The translations under genes were made by a program, and so were the position numbers. A stretch of 56,828 nt of DNA from CAYYMD01 sp964472875 (GTDB taxonomy: Bacteria; Planctomycetota; Phycisphaerae; SM23-33), in contig CAYYMD010000014.1 of assembly GCA_964472875.1 (NCBI GenBank), forward strand, positions 1 to 56,828, in the 5' to 3' direction. The notes under the pieces are model-generated. The model had not been told where the DNA came from, did not search any database, and saw only the letters and a list, made by a program, of their open reading frames with translations. Below, piece after piece: positions 32,188-40,700 of the stretch; the first letter of the stretch is position 1, and each line of letters begins with the position of its first letter.

Positions 32188-33627
32188 GAGGTAATCGACG
32201 AGGATGCGGCAGAGGTCGTCCTGCAATCTCTTTGCCTTCCACGCCCGGCCGGCGCGGACGTCCTTGACCATTATGGAAAATGCGACGGCCGGGTCGCCGT
32301 CGTCGTCGAGGACGTATCCGCTCAGGCACGATGCTCCGTAGACGTAGCCGGTTTTGCCCAGCACCCGGCCTCGGTACGGCTCCATCGGCAGGCGGTCATC
32401 CAGCGTGCCGTCAGTGCCGCTTATCGCCAGCGAATCGAGGAACAAGCGGGCGTTATCGCCGTCGGCCAGCGCGGTCAGCACCTTAACCATCGCCGCCGGC
32501 GTTACGCGGTTTTTGCGCGACAGTCCGCTGCCGTCGCGGACGATAAGCGAATCTTCGTCCACGCCGTATTCCCTGGCCAGCGTTTTAGTCATTATCTTCG
32601 CGCCGCCGTCCCAGGTTCCCCCGCCGGCGCGGAGCATGAGGCATTCGGCGGCCAGGTTCAGACTCCGCTTGTTGGCCCGCTTTATCACGGCCGCTATCGG
32701 CGTGACGGTCTTGCAGATGGTTTCTGGCTTGCCGGCCTGCGTGGCGGCGTTTTTGTTGTTGGAGGCAAACTCCACACCCGCCCCGGCCAGGCGGTCGGCG
32801 AACACGTGCCCCAGCAGCCGCGGCGGGTCGTTGACGGACACGCTGTACGGGTCGGGCGTGGTGCGGCTGACGGTGCCTCTCAGCGTCACCGTCGCGTCGT
32901 TGGGGCCAAAACTAAGCCCCCACACGTGCTTGCCGCCCTTGCGGACGCGGTTAATGACCTCGATGTACCGGCTGTGCGGACGGAGTACGGGCGTAACCTT
33001 ATCGCCCTCGACTTCGAATGACACGTCGATGCAGTTGTCGTGGAAGTTCACCGCCGCCACAGGCGCAGCGTACCACCGCTTGTACTGGTTCTTCGGCCAG
33101 TCCGGGTGGCGATACTCGCCGGGGTCGTCGGCGGCCGGGATTACCGAGATGCGGCTTATCGTCCCGTCGCCGAGACGCTCTTTCACCTCGCCCGCCCAGC
33201 GGTCGAGTTCGTCGTAGATGCCGTGTTCGTTCTGCTCGGCCAGGAACGGGTCGCCCAGCGTCGGATCGTAATCGCCCACTATGCTGAGCACGTCGCCGTC
33301 GAGTTCGACCTTCGTAACGAACTCGAAGTCCGCGCCAAGTTTCGCCAGGGCGAACGCCGAGGTCAGTATCTTCTGGTTGCTTGCGGGCGTGAACAGCCGC
33401 CCCTGCCGCACGGCCGCAAGAGTTTCGTCGACGTCAAGGTCTACCGCCAGCAGGCCGACCGTCGCGCCGGAGGCCTTCTCGTAGGCCCGCACCTCGGACA
33501 GAAGTTGCCGGCCGAGCGTTTGCTCCTGTGCCCGGGCAGGCGCGGAAAAGGCGGCCGCGGCCAGGCAAACGAATCCTAATATTACACCGAATCTTTTGAA
33601 TTTATTCATGCGGAACATATTACTCAC
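32179..33627 (-). CDS. dacB: D-alanyl-D-alanine carboxypeptidase/endopeptidase, PBP4 type
   Basis: A 482-residue exported S13-family penicillin-binding protein trimming peptidoglycan peptides. The three active-site motifs are present: SxxK as Ser83-Lys86 in TPASNQKILTS, SxN as SLN in RSLNLAAE, and KTG in LGKTGYVYGAS. The signal peptide ends about residue 33 (APARA). The GTG at 33627 overlaps the pfkA stop by 4 nt (GTGA), suggesting coupling; ATG codons at 33618 and 33609 are alternative starts. Confidence 0.92.
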   Translation of the reverse strand: MSNMFRMNKFKRFGVILGFVCLAAAAFSAPARAQEQTLGRQLLSEVRAYEKASGATVGLLAVDLDVDETLAAVRQGRLFTPASNQKILTSAFALAKLGADFEFVTKVELDGDVLSIVGDYDPTLGDPFLAEQNEHGIYDELDRWAGEVKERLGDGTISRISVIPAADDPGEYRHPDWPKNQYKRWYAAPVAAVNFHDNCIDVSFEVEGDKVTPVLRPHSRYIEVINRVRKGGKHVWGLSFGPNDATVTLRGTVSRTTPDPYSVSVNDPPRLLGHVFADRLAGAGVEFASNNKNAATQAGKPETICKTVTPIAAVIKRANKRSLNLAAECLMLRAGGGTWDGGAKIMTKTLAREYGVDEDSLIVRDGSGLSRKNRVTPAAMVKVLTALADGDNARLFLDSLAISGTDGTLDDRLPMEPYRGRVLGKTGYVYGASCLSGYVLDDDGDPAVAFSIMVKDVRAGRAWKAKRLQDDLCRILVDYLIK

Positions 33628-34718
33628 TCACCGAACGAAGTTCCCAGCGCCCTCGCGGCCGCGATTAACGGATATTCCGGCGGCACGGTCCTTACCTTTC
33701 CGGCCACCTCCGCGATGGGGACGGAGGTGGTTTCCCCTTTGCGCTGAACGACCACCTGGCCGAACCGCTCCTTTTTAAGCAACTCGAACGCGTAATGGCC
33801 GAACTTCGTGGCCAGCAGGCGGTCGTGCGGCGTGGGCGTGCCGCCGCGCTGGATGTGCCCCAGAACGATGGCCCGGCTCTCCAGGCCGGTATTTTTCTGC
33901 ACTTCGTCGGCCACGTACTTTCCAACGCCGCCGAGGCGCACGGGGTCCGGCGACGATTTGTCCACGCGGTCGACGAACTGCTCTCCGCCGGCCGGGCGGG
34001 CGCCTTCGCCGGCGGAGATGATAGTGAACCGCTTGCCGTACTTGCTGCGGGCGACGCATTTTTCGGCGACGGCGTCGAGCGAGAACGGAATCTCGGGGAT
34101 GAGGATCACGTCGGCGCCGGCGGCCACGCCAGCATGCAGCGCGAGCCAACCGGCGTAACGGCCCATCAGTTCCATCACCATCACGCGGTGGTGGCTTGAG
34201 GCGGTGGTGTGGATTTTGTCCAGGGCCTCTGCGGCGGTGGCCACGGCGGTGTCGTGGCCGAACGTGACGTCGGTGCCCCACAAATCATTGTCGATGGTCT
34301 TCGGCACGCCGACGATGTTCAGCCCGTACGGCATCAGCTCGGCCGCGCCGGACATCGTGCCGTCGCCGCCGATTACCACCAGCGCGTCGAGGCCGGCGTG
34401 GCGGCAGTTCTGCGCAACCTGCTCGCGGACGTCGCGGGTGACCCAGCCGCCGTCGCCGTCTGGCACGGAGTAAGCGGCCGGATTGGCCTTGTTGCACGCG
34501 CCGAGTATCGTGCCGCCCTGCGTGAGAATGTTGCTCACGTCGCTGTTCTGCAGCGAGCGTATGCGGCCTTCTATCAGCCCCAGGTACCCGTCCTCGATGC
34601 CGATGACCTCCAGGCCGCCGCCAAGCGCCGCCTTGGTCACCGCGCGAATGACGGCGTTCAGGCCGGGACAGTCGCCGCCGCCGGTCAATATTCCTATCCG
34701 ACGAAGTTCTTCCGCCAT
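33624..34718 (-). CDS. pfkA: 6-phosphofructokinase
   Basis: 364 residues; phosphorylates fructose 6-phosphate at the committed step of glycolysis. It shows GILTGGGDCPGLNAVIR, the donor loop GGDGT (117-121), the catalytic PKTIDND (139-145), MELMGRYAGWLAL and LGHIQRGGTPTPHDR. Gly120 (E. coli Gly104 position) argues for ATP, whereas Lys140 (E. coli 124 position) is common in PPi enzymes; the Gly/Lys pair occurs in ATP-dependent groups such as plant PFKs. ATP use is therefore likely but not certain. It is first in a run with dacB. Confidence 0.92.
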   Translation of the reverse strand: MAEELRRIGILTGGGDCPGLNAVIRAVTKAALGGGLEVIGIEDGYLGLIEGRIRSLQNSDVSNILTQGGTILGACNKANPAAYSVPDGDGGWVTRDVREQVAQNCRHAGLDALVVIGGDGTMSGAAELMPYGLNIVGVPKTIDNDLWGTDVTFGHDTAVATAAEALDKIHTTASSHHRVMVMELMGRYAGWLALHAGVAAGADVILIPEIPFSLDAVAEKCVARSKYGKRFTIISAGEGARPAGGEQFVDRVDKSSPDPVRLGGVGKYVADEVQKNTGLESRAIVLGHIQRGGTPTPHDRLLATKFGHYAFELLKKERFGQVVVQRKGETTSVPIAEVAGKVRTVPPEYPLIAAARALGTSFGE

Positions 34719-34784
34719 GGATTCTCCCTAAGCCGAAAATTAATCGGATTTATCGTGAAATTCTCACTAAATAGATTATAATAA

Positions 34785-34812
34785 TTTACCAGATTTCGTG
34801 CCGTGATATAAT
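34785..34812 (+). promoter_or_regulatory. Promoter for the PilZ gene
   Basis: TTTACC (34785-34790), a 16-nt spacer and a perfect TATAAT (34807-34812) lie about 37 nt before the start. Confidence 0.6.
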
Positions 34813-34848
34813 AAAGCAGTTACACACTTGGCGCGGAAGGAGTTTGTT

Positions 34849-35178
34849 ATGATCGGCTCCGAAGAAAAGTCTGTCGACCGCAGGCGGCACCCGCGGCAAC
34901 CGATGGCCACTGGGGTGCAGTTTTACCATCCCACTTCCGATCGCGAATTTCCCGCGCGGACCATAGACATATCCGAAAGCGGACTGCTTATGTACGTGCC
35001 CGCCTCGACACCCGTCCGGCCCGGCGAGCCCATCCGCCTGAAGGTCGCCGGCGTGAACCGCCCTGAATTCGCCTCCATTTCCAAGCACGACCTCGACGCG
35101 AAGGTCGTCCGCGTCAACCGCAACAGTCTGCTGTCCGAGGGCTACCTATCCGTGGGCGTGGAGTTCTCCGACACCTGA
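34849..35178 (+). CDS. PilZ-domain protein, predicted c-di-GMP receptor
   Basis: A 109-residue single PilZ domain. Both ligand motifs are present: RxxxR (Arg12 to Arg16 in RRHPRQ) and DxSxxG (40-45, DISESG), spaced as in c-di-GMP-binding members. The effector target is unknown; no flagellar, pilus or cellulose genes are adjacent. The ATG at 34849 with GAAGGAG 7 nt upstream is preferred over 34828. Confidence 0.9.
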   Translation: MIGSEEKSVDRRRHPRQPMATGVQFYHPTSDREFPARTIDISESGLLMYVPASTPVRPGEPIRLKVAGVNRPEFASISKHDLDAKVVRVNRNSLLSEGYLSVGVEFSDT

Positions 35179-35214
35179 ACGCGCCGTCGCGCAATAAGCA
35201 ATCGCCACTAAGTA

Positions 35215-35234
35215 GGTGGCGCAAGAACGCCACC
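35215..35234. terminator. Hairpin between convergent PilZ and truD genes
   Basis: A perfect 7-bp stem GGTGGCG/CGCCACC with a 6-nt loop, without a T-run on either side. Confidence 0.4.
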
Positions 35235-35270
35235 AACCGAAGTATAAGAAGGCAGCCGACCTCTTCAGAC

Positions 35271-36491
35271 CTAATCGTTTTTCATGATTTCCCGCAGAAC
35301 GACAGTGGCGTAGCAGCCGGGAGGGGCGGTGAAGCTCAGTTCCAGAAAGTCGCCGTCGCCCTGTTCGGCCGAGATGTTAACATCCGATATCTTGAACCGC
35401 AGCGCCCGCCGCGTGCCCTTGACCTTAAGCGAGCCGGCGCGGGTCAGGTCCAGGCCGCCGCAGCCGTGTGCTTCCATGACCTTGGCCTCGAGTCTGCCCA
35501 CTTCACCGCGGGCGGGTATGCACCGCGAGCCAAAGATGGGCCCGGTGGGTGAAATCTCGAACCGCTCGAGGCGGGACTGTTCGGTGTCGACGTCCTCGAC
35601 GATGAACTGTCCGCCGCTGTCGTGCCGCTCGGCCACGTCGCCTTCGAACACGCGGTCGATGGTCTCTATCCGGCGGGACAGGAAATCGTTGAACACCTCG
35701 CTCTGGAACGCGGAGATGAACAGCCACCGCATTCGTTTGCCCACGGCCGAGACGGCGTCTCGCGGGCGCCGGCGCTTCTTGTAGGCCCGCAGGGCCCGCC
35801 TCTGGTCCCTGTGTTTCCACGGCCAGCGCTGAAGCGCGCGGTTGTAGTATCCGGCGTCGAACGCCTCCCGCGCGGCGCGGCAGCGCGGCGGGTCGTCCGG
35901 GCGCGGACCGCCCAGGAACATCTTCACGAACTCATCGAGTTTGCCGGCCAGCAGGGCCTTACCCAGTGCTGCAGTCTGGCCGCGGGCACCGAAACGCTGT
36001 GGCCCGAAATAATTCGGCACGCCGCGGGCCTGGAGAACTGCCAGTATCTCCCGTGCGCGGGCCAAATCCCCGCCGCCGATGCCGCGAATCCTTACCGTGA
36101 ACCGATTGCCGGCCAGGTGTCCCGGGCGGAGTTTGTTGTTGTGCCGCCACGTGCCCTCGACCGTGATGTTGCCGTCGCTGAAGCCGGCGAGTTTATCGGC
36201 GTCTGCGTGCTCAAGTGAAAGCATCTGCGTGGTCACGGCTGCGGCGTCCTTTCGCCCGGCCGCTCCTATCTGTTGCCGGCTGACGCCCATGAAACGCGCT
36301 ATACGGGCGATGGCCTCGGATGTGGAGATGCCCGTCTTGCGGATGCGGAAATACAGATGCGTGCCTTCGCCGCCGGGCTCGTAAAGCGGCATTTCATCCA
36401 CACGAAAATCCTCGGGGCGGTCCTTGATGCGCCCGCCGACGCCCGGCAAATCTGTGGTCAGATACGGAAGTTTTGTAATCTGCTCAGCCAT
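35271..36491 (-). CDS. truD: tRNA pseudouridine(13) synthase
   Basis: 406 residues; isomerises U13 of tRNA to pseudouridine. The catalytic Asp82 lies in GAAGRKDAAAVTTQMLSL, and other TruD marks are PEDFRVDE, RHNNKLRPGHLAGNRFTVRIRG and NYFGPQRFG. The insert domain is present (about 195-330). The ATG at 36491 is preferred over 36521, which lies inside the adenosyltransferase gene; the two genes overlap by 8 nt and are probably cotranscribed. Confidence 0.92.
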   Translation of the reverse strand: MAEQITKLPYLTTDLPGVGGRIKDRPEDFRVDEMPLYEPGGEGTHLYFRIRKTGISTSEAIARIARFMGVSRQQIGAAGRKDAAAVTTQMLSLEHADADKLAGFSDGNITVEGTWRHNNKLRPGHLAGNRFTVRIRGIGGGDLARAREILAVLQARGVPNYFGPQRFGARGQTAALGKALLAGKLDEFVKMFLGGPRPDDPPRCRAAREAFDAGYYNRALQRWPWKHRDQRRALRAYKKRRRPRDAVSAVGKRMRWLFISAFQSEVFNDFLSRRIETIDRVFEGDVAERHDSGGQFIVEDVDTEQSRLERFEISPTGPIFGSRCIPARGEVGRLEAKVMEAHGCGGLDLTRAGSLKVKGTRRALRFKISDVNISAEQGDGDFLELSFTAPPGCYATVVLREIMKND

Positions 36492-37059
36492 GCCAATGCG
36501 CCTCGTCGTGGCCAGTTTCATTGTTAATTACATGCGCCAGCACGAACAAAAAATCGCCCAGCCGGTTGATAAACTCCAGAACCTCCGCGGCCACGTCCAT
36601 GCCGGCATCTCTGAGGGCAACTATACTCCGCTCGGCTCGCCGGCAGACGGCACGAACCACGTTCAATGCAGCGGCCGGAGGTGAACCGCCGGGGAGGATG
36701 AAATGTTCACCCAGCGGCGATTCCTGTGTCATCCGGTCGATTTGGCACTCGAGTTCTTTTGTTGCTTCGGAAAGGATTTTTTTCCGCTCGGCCGAGCCGC
36801 CGGATGCCATCGGATTCAGGAGCACGCCGACTTCAAACAGTTGCCTCTGCATGGATTTAAGAGTTTTGATATGTTCACCTGTTTGCGGGCGGCCCGATTC
36901 ATTCGTGCATGATTTCATCAGGGCGGTACAAAATCCAAGCTGGCTGTTCAGCTCGTCCAGGCCTCCCAGTGCACGGCATAGCGGGTCATCCTTGGAAATC
37001 TTCTCACCATCGGCGCGATGGGTGAAACCCTTGTCGCCCTTGCGGGTGTATATACTCAT
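36484..37059 (-). CDS. PduO-type cob(I)alamin adenosyltransferase
   Basis: 191 residues; attaches the adenosyl group of ATP to cob(I)alamin, giving coenzyme B12. Family segments are IYTRKGDKGFTHRADGEKISKDD at the N-terminus (ATP loop), GGLDELNSQLGF, FILPGGSPPAAALNVVRAVCRRAER and EFINRLGDFLFVLAHVIN. GGAG lies 8 nt before the ATG. It shows that the cell handles corrinoids, which matters for the MttB operon 12 kb away, although AdoCbl is not the cofactor form MttB partners use. Confidence 0.92.
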   Translation of the reverse strand: MSIYTRKGDKGFTHRADGEKISKDDPLCRALGGLDELNSQLGFCTALMKSCTNESGRPQTGEHIKTLKSMQRQLFEVGVLLNPMASGGSAERKKILSEATKELECQIDRMTQESPLGEHFILPGGSPPAAALNVVRAVCRRAERSIVALRDAGMDVAAEVLEFINRLGDFLFVLAHVINNETGHDEAHWHG

Positions 37060-37179
37060 AATCGATGCTCCAATCGCTTACACACAAGCGTATTCAAACG
37101 CCCGGCAAAGTTCAAACATTGCCCGCCTATGCAGCGGTAACTTTTGCTTGCATTGGGCAAAATTGGTAAGATTTTTTCG

Positions 37180-38484
37180 ATGGAATCGTCGAAACTGCAA
37201 ATTGCACTCGATTTTCTTGAACTGCCGCGGGCGTTGAAGGTGGCCGAGGCGGCCATGGCCGGGGGTGCGGACTATATCGAGGCCGGCACGCCGCTTATCA
37301 AGTCCGAGGGTCTGGCGGCCGTGCGCGAACTGCGCAAAAAATTTCCCGGCACTCTCATCGTGGCCGACATGAAAGTCATGGACGCCGGCCGCATCGAGGC
37401 CGAGGCCGCTGCCAAGGCCGGGGCTAACGTCGTCACCGTCTGCGCCGCCGCGGCCGAGAGCACCATCGCCGAGTGCGTCCGCGTCGGGCGGCACCACGGA
37501 ATAGAGGTGGCCGTGGACCTGATGGGCGTGGCCGACCCGGTCGCATTTGCCGAGAAAGCGGCCGGACTCGGCGTGGCATGGCTGAACGTGCACATTCCCA
37601 TAGACGCCCAGATGCAGGGCGAGGCCGGGGCGGGTTTCGAACTGCTCGAGCGGGTCCGCCGCGCCACCGACCTGACGCTGGCCGTTGCCGGCGGCATAAA
37701 CTCCGAGACCGCACCGGTGGCCGTGAAATCCGGCGCCGACGTGGTCATCGTTGGCGGTGCGATAACCAAGGCCGACGACCCCCGCCGCGGGGCCGAGGAC
37801 ATCCGAAAGGCCATGGACACCGGCCGAGCCGTCCGGTCGGAACATTTCAAGCGGGCCTCGGCCGACAACATCCGGGAAGTGCTGGCCGGCGTCCGCTCGT
37901 CCAACGTTTCCGACGGCGCCCACCGCACACCGTCACTGGAGGGCATCCGTCCGCTAATGGCGGGCGTCTCGGCGGTCGGCCCGGCTGTGACGGTGCGGAC
38001 CATGCCCGGTGACTGGGCCAAGCCAGTGGAGGCGATTGACGCCGCCAATGAAGGAGACATTATCGTGGTCGACGCCGGTGGCGTGCCACCGGCCGTGTGG
38101 GGCGAACTTGCCTCCGAGAGCGCCAAAAACAAGGGCGTGGCCGGGCTGGTCGTGCACGGGGCGGTCCGTGACACGGCCGATATTCGCAAACTTGAATTTC
38201 CCGTCTGGACCCGCCACGTGACATCACACGCCGGCGAGCCAAGCGGACTTGGCGAGATTAACGTGCCGGTGGAGATTGCCTCCCAGACAATCTGTCCCGG
38301 CGACTGGATAGTCGCCGACGACGACGGTGTAATAGTCCTGCCAAAGGCCCGGGCCGTGGAGATGGCCAACCGCGCCGCAGACGTCCTGGAGCGGGAGAAC
38401 CGCATCCGTGCCGAAATCCGCGAGGGGAAAACAACACTGGCCAAGGTCGTCAATCTTTTGAAATGGGAGAAAGGCCGTGCCTGA
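37180..38484 (+). CDS. 3-hexulose-6-phosphate synthase fused to an RraA-like domain
   Basis: 434 residues. The N-terminal 210 form an orotidine decarboxylase-type barrel (LQIALDFLELPRAL, the DxKxxD metal motif in VADMKVMDAG, VDLMGVADP, VAGGINSETAPVAVKSGADVVIVGGAIT), which condenses formaldehyde with ribulose 5-phosphate, or runs in reverse to make ribulose 5-phosphate. The C-terminal 200 resemble RraA/demethylmenaquinone methyltransferase-like proteins (GDIIVVDAGG, GLVVHGAVRDTADI). The same fusion is known in archaea. ATG 37180 is preferred to 37144. It overlaps hxlB by 8 nt. Confidence 0.9.
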   Translation: MESSKLQIALDFLELPRALKVAEAAMAGGADYIEAGTPLIKSEGLAAVRELRKKFPGTLIVADMKVMDAGRIEAEAAAKAGANVVTVCAAAAESTIAECVRVGRHHGIEVAVDLMGVADPVAFAEKAAGLGVAWLNVHIPIDAQMQGEAGAGFELLERVRRATDLTLAVAGGINSETAPVAVKSGADVVIVGGAITKADDPRRGAEDIRKAMDTGRAVRSEHFKRASADNIREVLAGVRSSNVSDGAHRTPSLEGIRPLMAGVSAVGPAVTVRTMPGDWAKPVEAIDAANEGDIIVVDAGGVPPAVWGELASESAKNKGVAGLVVHGAVRDTADIRKLEFPVWTRHVTSHAGEPSGLGEINVPVEIASQTICPGDWIVADDDGVIVLPKARAVEMANRAADVLERENRIRAEIREGKTTLAKVVNLLKWEKGRA

Positions 38485-39022
38485 TAAGGATTCAATACAG
38501 GCCGCCGGGAAGGATTTGCTGGAGCGCATCGAGGCGGTGATGGAGCAGGTGAACTGGGCGGGCTTCGTTGAACTGGCCCGCACGCTGCCGAAGGTCCGGC
38601 GAACGTTCGTTACAGGCGCTGGGCGAAGCGGCCTGGTTGCGCGCAGTTTCGGGATGCGCCTGATGCACGCGGGTCTGCCGGTGTTCATCCCGGGTGAGAC
38701 AATAACCCCCGCCGCCGGTGACGGCGATTACATCGTGGCCATATCCTGCACGGGCGCCACCGGCATAACCGAGTACATTGCCCGTCGCGCACGGCAACTG
38801 GGGGCGAACGTGGCGGTCATCACTTCCGACGAAAATTCTCCCCTCGCCCACGATGCCGACAGGGTGCTGCTGATACCTGTCAAGGCCGAGGACATCGTAA
38901 TACGCGCGGCCGTATTCGAGCATGCCACCAGTCTGTGCCTCGACGCTGTCTTCAACATCATGGCCGACCGTCTCAAGTTCGATCTGGATCAATACCGCCA
39001 GCGACACGCTAACCTGGAGTGA
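38477..39022 (+). CDS. hxlB: 6-phospho-3-hexuloisomerase
   Basis: A 181-residue SIS-domain isomerase converting hexulose 6-phosphate to fructose 6-phosphate. The SIS core is clear (VTGAGRSGLVARSFGMRLMHAG, VAISCTGATGITEYIARRARQLGANVAVIT, HDADRVLLIP). The catalytic Glu-His region is FEHATSLCLDAVFNIM. The GTG start overlaps the HPS-RraA stop. Together the two genes complete the formaldehyde-fixing part of the ribulose monophosphate pathway, or its reverse for pentose supply. Confidence 0.92.
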   Translation: MPDKDSIQAAGKDLLERIEAVMEQVNWAGFVELARTLPKVRRTFVTGAGRSGLVARSFGMRLMHAGLPVFIPGETITPAAGDGDYIVAISCTGATGITEYIARRARQLGANVAVITSDENSPLAHDADRVLLIPVKAEDIVIRAAVFEHATSLCLDAVFNIMADRLKFDLDQYRQRHANLE

Positions 39023-39032
39023 ACCACAAACC

Positions 39033-39057
39033 AAACTCTGCCGGAAAGCGGAGTTTT
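39033..39057. terminator. Terminator after hxlB
   Basis: A 9-bp stem AAACTCTGC/GCGGAGTTT with one T-G wobble (39033-39041 with 39048-39056) begins 11 nt after the hxlB stop; the 3' arm itself ends in TTTT. It can also serve the convergent AsmA-like gene. Confidence 0.65.
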
Positions 39058-39065
39058 ATCCGCAA

Positions 39066-40556
39066 TTATTCATCTCTGTCCTTTGGTTGAGTGGCCGGCG
39101 GGTCGAACAGTTTTCTCAGCGGCGTGACGACGCCGCTGGTGATTTGCCCGCCGCTTTCGGCAGACTGCCGAAGAAAGTCCGCGAGCCCTTCCTGGAGATC
39201 CTTTAGCGGCTCTTTGTGGATGAGTTTGGCCAGTGGTTCGCTCCAGTGGCCCTTGATGCGCAATCGCATAAGTTTTTCCGTAAAACTGGTAGTGGGTCTG
39301 ATGAACGGAATAGGCAGTAAATCAAGCACCCCCCTTGTTTTGCTTATTGCGGCGGCGACCACGTACATGTCGATGCGGCGGTTGTAGAGGTCTATTCTGC
39401 CTCCGGGCTGGATGTCGAACGCCGCCAGCGGATTCGTCAGCCGGGCCTTTTGTATAATTACTACCGGTCCTTTGAGTTTGAAGCGGGCCAGCACGTCTGA
39501 CCTTCTCAACGCTTTCGGTTCTCCAAGGCCCGTGAATTTCCACACATCGCCAACAAGTGCGAAGTTGCTTGCGTCCGAATCGTCCATGAATACCCATCCC
39601 CATCCGGCAAGTGCGTTCAGGTCGGCATTTTGCCCCGTGAAATGTGCCCTGCCTTCGAGCGTTCCGCGGGTAGGTGGATTTTTGATGGCGACCTTTTTGG
39701 CGAATTCGGCGATTTTAACGCCGTCTCCGCTGAAGTTGCCGCTGTACCTGATACCGCTTTCCATATCCACCTCAAGTGTCAGACGGCCGTCAATCCAACC
39801 GCCGCAAAATCCTCCGCGTATTTTGTTCAGCACCAGACCAAGGTTATCCCGTCGTACGGCGGCGATTGCGAATAAATCTTCACTCAGTTTTCCCCGGGGG
39901 CCCTCGAATGACCAGTCGCTCAGTTTATACGCATCTTTGTACGGCGCCGCTGAACCATACAGACGGAAAGCGACTCCCGCACCACTGCCGCCAATAATGG
40001 CATGGAGTTTCTGTCCGCGACTCTTAATTATGAACGTGCCGTCTTCCAGTTCCATGCTCTCGCCGAAGCGGTCGACGCAAGCTACCTTTGCATCGCGGAT
40101 TTCCAGCGATTCCAGGTCAACGTACTTATCGAGCATGTTGCCGGTCTCGGGGGGGAATTGCTTTAGTGGCACGTCGCACCGGCCGTCTACGAATCGCGCC
40201 CTCACAACCGGGCGCTCCACTTTCAGGCCCGTCAGTACGGTGCTTTTATCACTACCGCCGAGCCCTGTTATGCTAATGGGCCAGTTGCTCAACGTAGCGG
40301 TGATGTTATCTATCTCCATCCATACGTTCCCATCCCTGTCGATGAGTTTCAGGCCTCTTATATCAAGCGGACCGGTGTAGGCAAAGTCAACCCTTCGGAT
40401 TTCCACCTTCCCGTCCCAGTAGTCGCCAATACCGGTTCGCACGCTGTCACAGATGACGTCGGGAAATATCCAGAACTTGCCAACCAACGCGGCCACTGCC
40501 GCGAGAACAACAAGTACGGTTAGTATCCGGCAGATTATTTTGAACAGTGTTTTCAT
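39066..40556 (-). CDS. AsmA-like envelope protein
   Basis: 496 residues: one N-terminal membrane helix (about 10-32), then a long beta-strand-rich region (VEIRRVDFAYTGPLDIRGLKLIDRDGNVWMEIDNITATL is the typical opening of AsmA/DUF748-type repeats) and a C-terminal half with PGGRIDLYNRRIDMYVVAAA, the AsmA_2-type ending. AsmA-like proteins bridge the periplasm and are linked to lipid transport and outer-membrane assembly. The ribosome site is poor. It stands alone between convergent and divergent neighbours. Confidence 0.75.
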   Translation of the reverse strand: MKTLFKIICRILTVLVVLAAVAALVGKFWIFPDVICDSVRTGIGDYWDGKVEIRRVDFAYTGPLDIRGLKLIDRDGNVWMEIDNITATLSNWPISITGLGGSDKSTVLTGLKVERPVVRARFVDGRCDVPLKQFPPETGNMLDKYVDLESLEIRDAKVACVDRFGESMELEDGTFIIKSRGQKLHAIIGGSGAGVAFRLYGSAAPYKDAYKLSDWSFEGPRGKLSEDLFAIAAVRRDNLGLVLNKIRGGFCGGWIDGRLTLEVDMESGIRYSGNFSGDGVKIAEFAKKVAIKNPPTRGTLEGRAHFTGQNADLNALAGWGWVFMDDSDASNFALVGDVWKFTGLGEPKALRRSDVLARFKLKGPVVIIQKARLTNPLAAFDIQPGGRIDLYNRRIDMYVVAAAISKTRGVLDLLPIPFIRPTTSFTEKLMRLRIKGHWSEPLAKLIHKEPLKDLQEGLADFLRQSAESGGQITSGVVTPLRKLFDPPATQPKDRDE

Positions 40557-40665
40557 AAGGTTAATTCGCCGCGAAGAAAATTATATACGTTCCGGCGACG
40601 GGTAACGAAATATCATCATTAACGAATGGATAAAGATACAACATAAAATAATCGCTCATCGAGTG

Positions 40666-40693
40666 TTGCTCTGCGACCGCGGTCGGATAAAAT
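40666..40693 (+). promoter_or_regulatory. Promoter for the DUF547 gene, near-leaderless
   Basis: TTGCTC (40666-40671), a 16-nt spacer and TAAAAT (40688-40693). The ATG is only 7 nt further, and no ribosome site lies between. Confidence 0.5.
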
Positions 40694-40700
40694 CTCATGT

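Noticed and set aside
30955..33021. A 688-codon open frame on the plus strand
   Set aside because: It lies antisense to the CsgG, amidotransferase and dacB genes, which all have clear family motifs; its translation has no recognisable domain and is the usual by-product of high GC codon bias.
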